DNA from: Campylobacteraceae bacterium
Lineage (GTDB): Bacteria > Campylobacterota > Campylobacteria > Campylobacterales > Arcobacteraceae
Assembly (NCBI GenBank): GCA_013373175.1
Contig: JABXII010000006.1
Location: 1 to 64,000 of the forward strand
Reading direction: 5' to 3'
Length of the DNA: 64,000 nt
This document shows, one piece after another, positions 9,492 through 18,675 of the stretch (the first letter of the stretch is position 1; the number at the start of each line of letters is the position of its first letter). Under the pieces are notes generated by a model. That model was not told where the DNA came from and did no database searches. It saw only the letters and a list, made by a program, of their open reading frames with translations. Both the position numbers and the translations under genes were made by a program.

Positions 9492-10765
9492 TCAAGTCCT
9501 AAGTAGTTTGATAAAGCGAAAAGCATTATAACACAAATGATGTACATCTTTATGGCATAAGGTAGATTTGTTCTAAAAATATCTTTTGCCAGTAACCCAT
9601 ACCTTGCTTGCAGTGTAAGATTTAATCCACTAAAAGGTGAAGTAGATACAGCAATAGCCCAAGACATTAAGAATGCTACAGCTAATAAAGTATGATTTAA
9701 TTGTTCACTCCAGTTCCCTAATACTGCAATTGAAATAATAGGATGAATTCCTGCAAATGATAAAAGAATAAATATTAATAAAATAAGTGAAGCATAAAGG
9801 CCATTTAACTGCTCAAAAGGCAAAGATAAATTCAATCCTAATAAAACAGAACTAATGCTAACCCCAAACATTCCAGCTATTAAAAACAGAGCTATTTCAT
9901 TTTTCATTTTGGGAAGTTCACAAGTTATATGTTCTGTTAGTTTTAAACTACTTTTTTTCAATCCAAATTTTAATGGCAAAATAAAAATAGTCAAAAGTAG
10001 TGAGAAAATAGATATAAGTAAAATAACTTTAAGTTCAGGAAAATAGTGATGTGTTCCAAGTACTAGAAAAGCTAATGAAAAAGGTAAATACAATGTTTCA
10101 AACTCCATTGGATATCCTCTAAACTCTTCAAATAAAGGTTCATTTTTTATCTCAAAAAATGTCACTACAAAAGATAAAAAAGCTAAGACTAAACCTAAAC
10201 ATAAAATAGTAGAGGAAGAAAGATTTGGTGCATATGTAATTGCTGCTGCAAAGGCAACAAAAAATGGAGACCAATAAGCATCAGAAGAGAATGCTCTTGT
10301 TAAAGTTATTACTTGAAGTTTTGTTAATTTTGCTTTTTTATATAGTTTATCTGCAACAATAATCAAAGAAGAAAGGTTTATAACAGAACCAAAAAGATGT
10401 ACCCCTAAATATGTTTTAAAAAAACTTTTTTTGCCCTTTGGTAAAGACTTTATTGCTTTTACTTTAGGTGTTGCTATAAGTCTTAAAAATCCAACTCCAA
10501 TTAGAAGTGTTAAAAGATATTGATTTACACTAATTGCTTTTATAAAATCAATATTAAAACTATTATAAAAAGAGTAAATAAAGGCAATAGTACTTAAAGC
10601 AAGTAATTTATAAAGAAGTGATTTCCCATTTACATCTTTAAAAAGTAAAATTAGTGCTATCCAAGCTATAACTCCACCAATAAATACTAGTTTTTCATCA
10701 AAAAAATATGTTGCTATTGTAAATACAAAAGATAAAAAGATAAAAAAACCAGTTAAGTATTTCAC
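9488..10765 (-). CDS. Multi-pass membrane protein, possible ion-transporter-superfamily member
   Basis: This 425-residue protein has about 11 hydrophobic segments. I do not recognise the family with confidence. A mid-protein motif TRAFSSDAYWSPFF, and a C-terminal half with AGIHPIISIAVLGNW then STSPFSGLNLTLQARYG, look like the paired re-entrant regions of the ion-transporter superfamily (CitM/ArsB/DASS-like folds). It lies 2 nt after the reductase gene and overlaps the AEC transporter gene by 4 nt, so the three are one operon. Substrate unknown. Confidence 0.7.
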   Translation of the reverse strand: MKYLTGFFIFLSFVFTIATYFFDEKLVFIGGVIAWIALILLFKDVNGKSLLYKLLALSTIAFIYSFYNSFNIDFIKAISVNQYLLTLLIGVGFLRLIATPKVKAIKSLPKGKKSFFKTYLGVHLFGSVINLSSLIIVADKLYKKAKLTKLQVITLTRAFSSDAYWSPFFVAFAAAITYAPNLSSSTILCLGLVLAFLSFVVTFFEIKNEPLFEEFRGYPMEFETLYLPFSLAFLVLGTHHYFPELKVILLISIFSLLLTIFILPLKFGLKKSSLKLTEHITCELPKMKNEIALFLIAGMFGVSISSVLLGLNLSLPFEQLNGLYASLILLIFILLSFAGIHPIISIAVLGNWSEQLNHTLLAVAFLMSWAIAVSTSPFSGLNLTLQARYGLLAKDIFRTNLPYAIKMYIICVIMLFALSNYLGLE

Positions 10766-10767
10766 TT

Positions 10768-11715
10768 TTATTTACTTCTTTGTTTCTCATATAAAATTTC
10801 AAGAATAGTTGAGACACTTCTAGTGTATGGAGCATCTAAACCTTGTTTTTCACAGTTTTTAATCACTACCCCACAAATTTCATCTAACTCCAAATCTCTA
10901 TTGTGTTCTGTATCAACCCACATTGAAGGTTTGATTGATTCAAAGTTTGTCATTAATTCAAACATTTTATCAGCATCCATTTGAGTTAAGTTAATTCCAA
11001 TTGCATTTGATGCAAGTGCTGCTTCACTCATAAGACCATGAATAATTTTTGATACCTTTTCATCTCTTATTAAAACACCTGAATATTCTTGAAGCAAGGC
11101 ACAAATTGCATTTACTCCATTATTTATTATAAGTTTATTCCAAAGTTCTAATCTAATATCTTCACATAGTATAGTTTTGGTCGGTGTTTTATCTAGTAAT
11201 CTTTTTAACTCTTGTAAAAACTTTTGATTATTTTCATTAGGATAAACTGCTCCAAGTAAAGTTTGAACTTCTCCTGTTGAATCAATTAGACCTAAAGATA
11301 TTGTATGAGCTGCAATAAGTCTTGTAAGACCACCTATCACATACTCTTTTGGATAATACTTTGCCATAATATCTTCATTTTCTACACCATTTTGTAAAGA
11401 GATGTAATAAGGTGTCTTTTTAGCATTTTTTACCCAAGAAGATAAAGACTTTGAAATAGTTTTTGTGCTCATTGATTTTGTAGCAATAAAAATAGCATCT
11501 GTACTCTCAGGCTTTTCTTTTAACAATTCTTCAATACTAAGAGTTTCTATTTTATCTTCAATCGCATAATCTGGATGGATTAATTTAATTTTATTATTTT
11601 TTAAATATTCTAAGTTTTTTCCTCTTGCTACAAATTTAACATTACAGCCAATATTATGTAGAATCATTCCATAAAAAGCCCCTATTCCACCTGCACCAAT
11701 CACAATTATATTCAT
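10768..11715 (-). CDS. panE: 2-dehydropantoate 2-reductase (ketopantoate reductase) family protein
   Basis: This 315-residue protein has an N-terminal Rossmann fold with GAGGIGAFYG (residues 7-16), the family lysine in ATKSMST, and a C-terminal helical domain with LWNKLIINNGVNAI and the late-domain motif KPSMWVD near 260. PanE reduces 2-dehydropantoate to pantoate with NADPH in pantothenate synthesis. Several paralogues act on other 2-keto acids, and cotranscription with two transporters leaves that possibility open. GGGAAG lies just upstream of the ATG. It is the first gene of a three-gene operon. Confidence 0.85.
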   Translation of the reverse strand: MNIIVIGAGGIGAFYGMILHNIGCNVKFVARGKNLEYLKNNKIKLIHPDYAIEDKIETLSIEELLKEKPESTDAIFIATKSMSTKTISKSLSSWVKNAKKTPYYISLQNGVENEDIMAKYYPKEYVIGGLTRLIAAHTISLGLIDSTGEVQTLLGAVYPNENNQKFLQELKRLLDKTPTKTILCEDIRLELWNKLIINNGVNAICALLQEYSGVLIRDEKVSKIIHGLMSEAALASNAIGINLTQMDADKMFELMTNFESIKPSMWVDTEHNRDLELDEICGVVIKNCEKQGLDAPYTRSVSTILEILYEKQRSK

Positions 11716-11757
11716 TATCTTCCCTAATATCAGATTTTTTAAATAAGTATTATATAT

Positions 11758-11789
11758 TAAACACCATCAAAAAATTTTGATAGTGTTTA
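11758..11789 (-). terminator. Terminator after the FecR/Slam pair
   Basis: A nearly perfect 15-bp inverted repeat (11758-11772 with 11775-11789, one G-U pair on the minus strand) lies about 20 nt beyond the FecR-protein stop codon. It also sits in the promoter region of the downstream panE-like gene. Confidence 0.65.
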
Positions 11790-11810
11790 TAAGTATATTT
11801 AAAAGAGTAA

Positions 11811-13286
11811 TTATCTAGTAGCTTTGAATACTCCAGTATATGTTGCATTATCAGTAAAATAAAAGGTTCCACCTACAGATTTAGCATTAGGTCCAAAGAA
11901 TTTACCTGAACCACTTCCTGTTCCTGTATCAGGAGTAAAAGAGAATCCAGAAGAAGATAATGTCCCTGAAATATTTGTTGAAAATGATCGTAGAGTGAAG
12001 CTACCAGTAAGTGATTTATCACCAAAATCAATAGTAAAATTAACATTACTATGGTTGGCATCGATAGTTTCATTAAGACTTGATTTACCTATAGCATAAC
12101 CAGAGTAAGAGTAATTAGCATTACTATTAATTAAAGATTCAACTTCTGAAGTTGGAGTTTGTATTCCTGTAAGCCAATAGCCTGTTATATTTTCAGTATT
12201 ACTCTCATAACTAACTTCTGCATTCCACTCTCCCCATTGTACATAATCATTTTTATCATATGTGAGAGTAGAAATTAGATGTCCTGGAATAGAGGAATCT
12301 TCTTTTGAAGTATATGTACCATTTTTAAAAGTATGAATTGTTCCATTATATAAGAATTCTCCTGTTGATGAGAGAGTCCCACTATATGAACCATCCTTAT
12401 TAAAATTTGTAGAAAGGTTATTAAGCGTCAAATTATAAGAACTATAATTACTACTGTTACTTAAAGTTGAAGTATTATCATCAATCTTTCCCTTCGTATA
12501 ATCACTAGTATTAAACTCTAACATATCTCCAATAAGTATGTTAGTACTAATATCGTTATCTACTTCAACTTTATGAGGTGGTAATGGTGGTTTAGGTTTA
12601 AAAGGATCTTCTAGAGGTGGAGTATTGTCTGGTTCTGGTACGGTTCTAAATCCAAAATCATTAAGTGCACTCTCTTTTTCTTCATCTTTTAAAAACTTCG
12701 TATCGCCATCAGTTTCTTGAATGGTTTTGCCCTCAAACTCTTGAGCAACCATTGGTTTTCCTTTTTTAACTACAACATATTGACCAGCATTTATAGTAAT
12801 AAATTCATTAGTTATATTAGAAACAATTGTGATAGTTCCTTCTGTACAAAAAATTGTATCCCCAGAAATTTCCATATTACTTAATATCTGCGTTCCTCGA
12901 ATACCTATTGTTGAAGACTTAGATTTAAGTTTAAATTTATTAGGAGCAATTTTACCAATCTTACCAGTGATAGTTCTAAATGCACCTTTTAAAAGACCAA
13001 ATTCAGCTTTATATTCTTTATTTTGTTCATCAAAAACATATTCATTCACTGAAAAAGTTGAATTTTTACCAATGGTAATGATTGTTTCATCTTTGAATAT
13101 AATTTGTAATTTCGTTCCTTCTTTGGTTTTAATAATGTCATTTTTCTCTAATTTTGAATTTAGCTCTAAAGTAATTTTAGAATCTCCACGTTCGATATGG
13201 GCTTCACCCTTTATTGCAACAACTTTAGCAACCTCAGCAAAAAGTAAAGATGTAAATATTAAAAAAAGTATAACTATTTTTTTCAT
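11811..13286 (-). CDS. Secreted FecR-domain protein with TbpB-like C-terminal barrel domain
   Basis: About 491 residues with the chosen start. A signal peptide (about 1-16, ending LLFA) lacks a lipobox cysteine. A FecR domain (about 20-135, with STIGIRGTQI) follows, then an acidic/proline-rich linker (about 185-245) and a glycine/serine/asparagine-rich beta domain (about 255-491). The end resembles TbpB-type barrels: NYSYSGYAIG, then GKFFGPNAKSVGGTF, then GVFKATR. The ATG at 13286 is preferred over 13301 because GGAGGTT sits 8 nt upstream; it overlaps the Slam-like gene as ATGA. I infer a substrate of that exporter, released or surface-held, possibly binding haem, metal or a host/environmental ligand. 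Confidence 0.8.
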   Translation of the reverse strand: MKKIVILFLIFTSLLFAEVAKVVAIKGEAHIERGDSKITLELNSKLEKNDIIKTKEGTKLQIIFKDETIITIGKNSTFSVNEYVFDEQNKEYKAEFGLLKGAFRTITGKIGKIAPNKFKLKSKSSTIGIRGTQILSNMEISGDTIFCTEGTITIVSNITNEFITINAGQYVVVKKGKPMVAQEFEGKTIQETDGDTKFLKDEEKESALNDFGFRTVPEPDNTPPLEDPFKPKPPLPPHKVEVDNDISTNILIGDMLEFNTSDYTKGKIDDNTSTLSNSSNYSSYNLTLNNLSTNFNKDGSYSGTLSSTGEFLYNGTIHTFKNGTYTSKEDSSIPGHLISTLTYDKNDYVQWGEWNAEVSYESNTENITGYWLTGIQTPTSEVESLINSNANYSYSGYAIGKSSLNETIDANHSNVNFTIDFGDKSLTGSFTLRSFSTNISGTLSSSGFSFTPDTGTGSGSGKFFGPNAKSVGGTFYFTDNATYTGVFKATR

Positions 13287-14608
13287 AATTTGAACCTCCA
13301 TGTATAGTTCATAAATACTGCATTTTTGTTATAATCATATGCTTCTTGATTTGTACTATTGTTCGTTTTAGTATAATTTAAAGTAATAAAATCTTTTTTA
13401 TTAATAATTTTACTTAAACCTACACTATACACATTGGTATTATCTTTTCTATTATTATCAAAGAAAAGATTTTTATCATTATAACGTGTCTGTTTGTGTT
13501 GGTATTTTAAGTCTAAGAAGACTGTTGGTTGTATCTTATGTTGATATAAAAAAGTATTACTAACAATATTTTTATTTAAATCTGTTCTATCTCCAAACTC
13601 TCTATCATCTTTTTCAAACTCCAAAATATATTTAAAGTTCTTGTATTTTATTGAGCCTCCAATTGCTTTTTTTGAATAATTCTTACTTCTGTCAATTTGC
13701 TGCTTGTAATGAATCTCATTATATTTTAAGAAACTAGATATAATAGTATCTTTATTAAAAAGTAAACTATATTGAGGTTCAATAGAATAAACTGTAAAAT
13801 CAACTCTATCTCCAGGATTAATTTTTTCAATACCTGCTTTAAGTGAATATTCACTTTTATTTTTTATATCATTATAAATAAGCGTAGGAGTATATGCATA
13901 ATAACTAAAGTTGTAATAATCATTTTCTGTTTGATTTTTATAAAGTACTGTTCCTGTATGTTTGATACTCCATGGTGAATTTTTACTAAATCTGTGATAA
14001 TGATCTACTTGAAAAAAACTCAAGAATGATGTACTTGATTGAGGCTCATCTCCATCTAGTTCCAAATTAAAAAAACCAGGTAAACTGTAGGTATTATATT
14101 CTATACCATTATTAATATTATCATCATACATATATGCAAAGCTTAAAGTTATTAAAGTTGAATTATTTTCCACATTATCAATTTTTGCTAAATACATCTC
14201 AATATTTTTTCTAACATTTGGAGGGATAGGATATTGTGCAACTCTTAAAAACTCTTTTTTAGCCTCTTCTTTAAAACCTAAGATGAATTGAACACGTGCA
14301 TACTCTAATCTAGCACGATGATACTCTGGTTCGCTGATTAATACTCTCTCAAATGCAGCAGTAGCTTCATCATAAAGTTCAAGTTTTGTGGCACTCATTG
14401 CTAAATAGTAATTAACTTGTACATTATCACTATACTTCAAAAAAAGCTTTTTAAAATCAAAATATGATTGTGAATAGTTTTCCATTTTATAATGTGCTTG
14501 AGCTGTAATAAACTCATTAGAAGTTTCAATAGTAGTTGCTTTTTTAATTTCTTCTTGTGCAATTAGTGTTCCAAGCAAGAACAATAACAAAAGAATGATA
14601 TGTTTCAT
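13283..14608 (-). CDS. Slam-like outer-membrane exporter (TPR plus DUF560-type barrel)
   Basis: This 441-residue protein has a signal peptide (about 1-17), a periplasmic TPR region (about 25-150, with repeats such as YLAMSATKLELYDEATAAFERVL) and a C-terminal region of alternating beta strands (about 155-441) ending in an aromatic-rich strand, YTWRFKL. This is the layout of surface lipoprotein assembly modulators (Slam), which move TbpB-like cargo across the outer membrane. The YDDNINNG stretch after the TPRs fits the family. The downstream gene starts inside its stop codon and encodes a TbpB-like protein, which matches known Slam-cargo pairing. Family call by pattern, cargo pairing by inference. 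Confidence 0.82.
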   Translation of the reverse strand: MKHIILLLLFLLGTLIAQEEIKKATTIETSNEFITAQAHYKMENYSQSYFDFKKLFLKYSDNVQVNYYLAMSATKLELYDEATAAFERVLISEPEYHRARLEYARVQFILGFKEEAKKEFLRVAQYPIPPNVRKNIEMYLAKIDNVENNSTLITLSFAYMYDDNINNGIEYNTYSLPGFFNLELDGDEPQSSTSFLSFFQVDHYHRFSKNSPWSIKHTGTVLYKNQTENDYYNFSYYAYTPTLIYNDIKNKSEYSLKAGIEKINPGDRVDFTVYSIEPQYSLLFNKDTIISSFLKYNEIHYKQQIDRSKNYSKKAIGGSIKYKNFKYILEFEKDDREFGDRTDLNKNIVSNTFLYQHKIQPTVFLDLKYQHKQTRYNDKNLFFDNNRKDNTNVYSVGLSKIINKKDFITLNYTKTNNSTNQEAYDYNKNAVFMNYTWRFKL

Positions 14609-14628
14609 TATTAAGTGTCCAAATTGTA

Positions 14629-14662
14629 ATTTTTACTATTATTACTAAATAATAGTAAAAAT
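14629..14662. promoter_or_regulatory. Perfect 15-bp inverted repeat in the divergent Slam/maf promoter region
   Basis: Arms 14629-14643 and 14648-14662 match exactly around the 4-nt loop ACTA. A second nested pair lies outside it (attgtaa at 23-29 and ttacaat at 72-78 of the 14600s). It lies 21-54 bp before the Slam-like start, where an operator would lie. It does not match a Fur box. It could also be an RNA hairpin. Confidence 0.6.
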
Positions 14663-14720
14663 AAGTTAAAGTTACAATAGTATATACTACTTCATATAAT
14701 ATAAATTAAAGGAAAGTAGC

Positions 14721-15269
14721 TTGCTAAGACTTGGTTCAAACTCTCCTACAAGAGCACTTATTTTAAAAAACTTCAAAATTGATTTTATCCAAAATGGTGG
14801 AGACTTTGATGAAGATACAATATTAACAACAAACCCTAAATCTTTTTGTTATGAAGCTACAAAGGGTAAATTCAACAAACTATATAAGAAGTATGGGGTA
14901 GAAGATATGCCTTTACTTGTATCTGATTCAGTTGTTACTTCAAAGGGTGAACTTCTTAGAAAAGCAAAGAATAAAGATGATGCAAGAAGAATGTTAGAAC
15001 TTCAAAGTGGAAGCGAAACATCAGTTATAACATGTATGATTTATAAATCAAAGCAAAAAGAAGTGATTGATATTTCTATTACAACATATGAGTTTGAAAA
15101 ATTTGATGAAAACCATATGGAAGAATATATTAACTCAGGGGAATGTTTTGGAAAAGCAGGAGCAATTATGGTAGAAGGCTTTTGTAAACCTTATATAAAA
15201 AATGTCAAAGGTTATGAAAGTACAGCTATGGGTTTATGTGCCCAAAAACTGTTACAATTTATGGATTAG
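14721..15269 (+). CDS. maf: Maf-family nucleotide pyrophosphatase
   Basis: This 182-residue protein has the Maf N-terminal motif LGSNSPTRALIL and a central SDSVV acidic loop near residue 70. Maf proteins hydrolyse non-canonical or excess nucleoside triphosphates to monophosphates in the cytoplasm and influence septation. The start is TTG, set by GGAAAG about 10 nt upstream and by homology at the first residues. It is followed 24 nt later by a tautomerase-family gene. Confidence 0.88.
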   Translation: MLRLGSNSPTRALILKNFKIDFIQNGGDFDEDTILTTNPKSFCYEATKGKFNKLYKKYGVEDMPLLVSDSVVTSKGELLRKAKNKDDARRMLELQSGSETSVITCMIYKSKQKEVIDISITTYEFEKFDENHMEEYINSGECFGKAGAIMVEGFCKPYIKNVKGYESTAMGLCAQKLLQFMD

Positions 15270-15293
15270 AATATTAATTAAAAAGGATTTAAC

Positions 15294-15686
15294 ATGCCAC
15301 ATTTACAATTTGAAATAAATCAAAAAATATCACAAGAGAATAAAAAAGATTTTATTGAAGAAATAAGAACTTGTTTTAGTGAAGTAATGAACACAGGAAC
15401 AGACCATATAGCTATATCTATAAGAGAGTATGAGAAGTATAACTTAACTATTGGGCGAGTAAATCCAGATGATAATATTTGTTTAATGAATCTTGATATT
15501 AGAGAAGGAAGAACAATAGAACAAAGAAGGGAGTTAGCCTTAAGATTTATGGATATTGTAAATAGAAAATTTGATGTGGAAAATGAAAATCAATATATAA
15601 CATTTACAGAACATAAAGGAGAAGATTTTCATCTTATTGAAAAGTATCTAGGTTCTTGGGAAAGAGGAGAAGATCCTCTTGTATAA
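15294..15686 (+). CDS. Tautomerase-superfamily protein
   Basis: This 130-residue protein begins MPHLQFEIN. After methionine removal it would expose the catalytic Pro1 typical of the 4-oxalocrotonate tautomerase/MIF superfamily. At 130 residues it is longer than a 4-OT monomer (about 62) and nearer the two-beta-alpha-beta forms such as MIF or MSAD. AAAGGA precedes the ATG. The natural substrate cannot be told. Confidence 0.8.
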   Translation: MPHLQFEINQKISQENKKDFIEEIRTCFSEVMNTGTDHIAISIREYEKYNLTIGRVNPDDNICLMNLDIREGRTIEQRRELALRFMDIVNRKFDVENENQYITFTEHKGEDFHLIEKYLGSWERGEDPLV

Positions 15687-15709
15687 AAGATTAAATTATT
15701 TAATCTTTT
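15685..15709. terminator. Bidirectional terminator between the tautomerase gene and dxs
   Basis: A 10-bp inverted repeat (15685-15694 with 15700-15709) with a 5-nt loop overlaps the ends of both convergent genes and has A-rich and T-rich outer arms. Confidence 0.75.
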
Positions 15710-17498
15710 CTACTAATTGAGAAGGATGTAGTCCTAATCCTTCTTCTACTACCTTAGTATCTCCATGTTGAATAAACTCATCTTCATACTCAAAAGAAGT
15801 GATATTCACACAAAGTTTTTCTTCGTTCACAAGCTCTAAAATTGCACTTGCAACTCCACCTTGTTTTTGAGAGTCTGAGAAAATATACCAAGTGTCATAT
15901 TTTGTTGATAATTCTTTTAATAAAGTTTTATCTAAAGGTTTTACAAATCTTAAATCTAAAATTGCAATATCTTCTTCGTGAAGTTTTTGGGTTTCACAGG
16001 CTCTTGAAACACCTGCTCCATAACCAATAAATAGTTTATTTGAAGTTCCTTCTTTAAGTAATTCAGCCTTTCCTAGTTCAAACTTACTTGATGGAAAACC
16101 TATTTCACCAAAAGCTCCCCTTGGATATCTAATAGCACAAGGAGATGTAGCTTCATATGCAAACTCTAAAGAGTAATTTAATGTCTCATTATCTCTTGGA
16201 GCACAAAGAATCATATTTGGAATAAATCTTAGATATGAAATATCAAAGGCTCCTTGATGAGTCTCCCCATCATTTCCAACAATCCCTGCTCTATCAATTG
16301 CAAAAACAACAGGAAGATTCATCAGGCATACATCATGAATAATCTGGTCAAAACCTCTTTGTAAAAATGTTGAATAAATAGTAATAAAAGGTTTAAATCC
16401 TTCTTTTGCCATTGCAGCCATTGAAGTAACTGCATGTTGTTCAGCAATTGCTACATCCCAAAATCTATCAGGGAAGTTATCAATAAGTTTATCAATTCCT
16501 GTTCCACTTGGCATTGCAGCTGTTATTCCAACAACATTTTCATGTTTAGTAGCTAAATCAATTAATGCATCTGCAAAAACAGCTGTTGCTGCTTTGCTAG
16601 AAGATTTCTTAGTAAACTCTCCATCTTCTACATTAAAAGGTCCTACTCCATGCCAATGTTCTAATTGACCTTCAGCTATTTTATAACCTTTACCTTTTAC
16701 TGTTCTTGCATGAACAATAACTGGCTTATTCATACTTTTTGCAATTTCTAAAGTCTCAATTACTTCTTGTAAATCATGGCCATCAATTGGACCTATATAA
16801 TCAATCCCCATCTCTTCAAATAGTATTCCAGGAGTGATTAACTTCATTGCTTCTTCCATTCTTTTTGCAATATAAGTTGTTCCCTCTGGCATATTTTTTT
16901 TAATAAAAGAGTCTACTTTTGTCTTAAAGTTTTGATAATATTTCCCAGCTAAAAGTTTTGAAAGATATTTTGAAATAGCTCCTATTGGTTTAGCAATTGA
17001 CATTTCATTATCATTTAGAATAATTACAACAGGAAGTTTTAAATCACCAAGTTCATTTAAAGCTTCATAAACCATTCCTGCTGTCATAGAACCATCACCA
17101 ATCATAACAACTGGGGTTCTATCTTCATTTTTTAGTTTTATTGATTTTGCTGCACCAACTGCAAGAGAAATAGAAGTAGAACTATGTCCTGCAACAAAAT
17201 AGTCTGCATTATTTTCTTTGGGTTTTGTAAAACCACTTAAACCCTTATATTGTCTAATAGTCTCAAACTCTTCCCATCTACCATTTAAAAGTTTATGAGC
17301 ATAACACTGATGTGATACATCGTAAATAAATGGATCTTTTTTTACATCAAAAACCTTATGCATAGCTACAGTTAATTCCACTGCCCCTAAAGTTGATGAA
17401 AAATGTCCACCTTTTCTTGATACAACATCAATTATTCGTTCTCTAATATCTGAACAGGTTTCTTCTAATTGCTCTAAACTCTTATCTTTTAATTCCAT
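15696..17498 (-). CDS. dxs: 1-deoxy-D-xylulose-5-phosphate synthase
   Basis: This 600-residue thiamine-diphosphate enzyme condenses pyruvate and glyceraldehyde 3-phosphate, the first step of the MEP isoprenoid pathway. Visible features are the TPP/magnesium motif GDGSMTAGMVYEALNE near residue 155, the HxxAYAHKLL-type segment (HQCYAHKLL) near 63, the catalytic glutamate in AIAEQHAV, and a C-terminal transketolase domain. It starts 6 nt after hisC and is the last gene of a lysA-pheA-hisC-dxs run. Confidence 0.97.
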   Translation of the reverse strand: MELKDKSLEQLEETCSDIRERIIDVVSRKGGHFSSTLGAVELTVAMHKVFDVKKDPFIYDVSHQCYAHKLLNGRWEEFETIRQYKGLSGFTKPKENNADYFVAGHSSTSISLAVGAAKSIKLKNEDRTPVVMIGDGSMTAGMVYEALNELGDLKLPVVIILNDNEMSIAKPIGAISKYLSKLLAGKYYQNFKTKVDSFIKKNMPEGTTYIAKRMEEAMKLITPGILFEEMGIDYIGPIDGHDLQEVIETLEIAKSMNKPVIVHARTVKGKGYKIAEGQLEHWHGVGPFNVEDGEFTKKSSSKAATAVFADALIDLATKHENVVGITAAMPSGTGIDKLIDNFPDRFWDVAIAEQHAVTSMAAMAKEGFKPFITIYSTFLQRGFDQIIHDVCLMNLPVVFAIDRAGIVGNDGETHQGAFDISYLRFIPNMILCAPRDNETLNYSLEFAYEATSPCAIRYPRGAFGEIGFPSSKFELGKAELLKEGTSNKLFIGYGAGVSRACETQKLHEEDIAILDLRFVKPLDKTLLKELSTKYDTWYIFSDSQKQGGVASAILELVNEEKLCVNITSFEYEDEFIQHGDTKVVEEGLGLHPSQLVEKIK

Positions 17499-17504
17499 AA
17501 TATT

Positions 17505-18626
17505 TTATAAGTTCTCTACTTTTTTTAAATCTTCTAATACTTCATCAAGTACTTTAAATACTTTTGTATTTTGTTCTTTACTACCTATTGTAATTCTTAT
17601 AGCATTTAATCCATAACCTGTCAAGTCTCTAATAATAATTCCTCTTTCCAGAAGCTTTTGTGCTACTTCAGAAGATAAGTAATTACTGTCAAATTTAATT
17701 GTTATAAAATTAGTGTAACTTTCTATATAATCAAAGCCTTTTTCTTTTGCATACTCTTCATATCTTTTCATTTCTTCAAAGTTTAACTTAATACACTCTT
17801 GTACAAAAGCTTCATCTTTTAAAGCTTCAATAGCTGCTGCAAGTGATAAAGTAGTGATATTAAATGGAGGTCTTAATTTATACATCGTTTTTATAATATT
17901 TTTTTGTCCAATTCCATATCCAACTCTCATTCCACCTAAAGCATAAGCTTTAGAAAAAGTTCCTGTATATACTACATTTGGGAACTTTTCAATTAAATCA
18001 GAAGCATCAATTGCTTTTTTACTATCTTTAAATGCTGCATACTCGATATAAGCTGCATCAACTATAACTAAAGTATCTTTATCTACTTTTGAAAGAAAAG
18101 AGTAAACATCTTCTTTATCTAAACATTCACCTAAAGGATTATTTGGTAAACATAAGAAAATAATATCTGCACCTTCACTTTTATATAACTCTTCAAACTG
18201 AGCTAAATTGTGTTCATCATCTTTAGTTCTAATAATCTGTGCACCAGCTTGTCTACCATAGATTTCATACATTGCAAAAGTAGTCTTAGCCATAAGCATT
18301 TTTGAATTTTCATTACATTTTGCTTTAATTAAAAAATCTATTACTTGATCACTACCAGCACCAATAATAATATTTTCACTTGTCACACTAAATTTCTTTG
18401 CTAATGCTTCTTTTAATTCATACATTGAATCATCAGGATACATAAACATATTTTTTGAAATTGAAGCTATTTTTTCTGCTACTTTAGGAGATGTACCATA
18501 TGGATTCTCATTTGAAGCAAGTTTTACAATATCTTTTGTATCAACACCATAATCTCTTACCACTAATTCAATTGGTTTTCCAGCTTCATAAATTTTACAA
18601 TTATCTAATGTTTTATTGAAATTCAT
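17505..18626 (-). CDS. hisC: Histidinol-phosphate aminotransferase
   Basis: This 373-residue fold-type I PLP enzyme has the PLP-lysine in TGTFSKAYALGGMRVGYG, the aspartate/tyrosine pair in VDAAYIEYA, and the C-terminal arginine region NAIRITIGS. It transfers an amino group from glutamate to imidazole acetol phosphate in histidine synthesis; homologues also act on aromatic keto acids, fitting its place next to pheA. It lies about 50 nt downstream of pheA in the same direction. Confidence 0.95.
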   Translation of the reverse strand: MNFNKTLDNCKIYEAGKPIELVVRDYGVDTKDIVKLASNENPYGTSPKVAEKIASISKNMFMYPDDSMYELKEALAKKFSVTSENIIIGAGSDQVIDFLIKAKCNENSKMLMAKTTFAMYEIYGRQAGAQIIRTKDDEHNLAQFEELYKSEGADIIFLCLPNNPLGECLDKEDVYSFLSKVDKDTLVIVDAAYIEYAAFKDSKKAIDASDLIEKFPNVVYTGTFSKAYALGGMRVGYGIGQKNIIKTMYKLRPPFNITTLSLAAAIEALKDEAFVQECIKLNFEEMKRYEEYAKEKGFDYIESYTNFITIKFDSNYLSSEVAQKLLERGIIIRDLTGYGLNAIRITIGSKEQNTKVFKVLDEVLEDLKKVENL

Positions 18627-18675
18627 TTCTATTCCTTAAAAGAATCCTCTTCAGATTCTATAATATTATTCTTTT

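Noticed and set aside
11873-12073. 66-codon frame within the FecR/TbpB-like gene
   Set aside because: It lies inside a supported gene in another frame, without its own ribosome-binding site.
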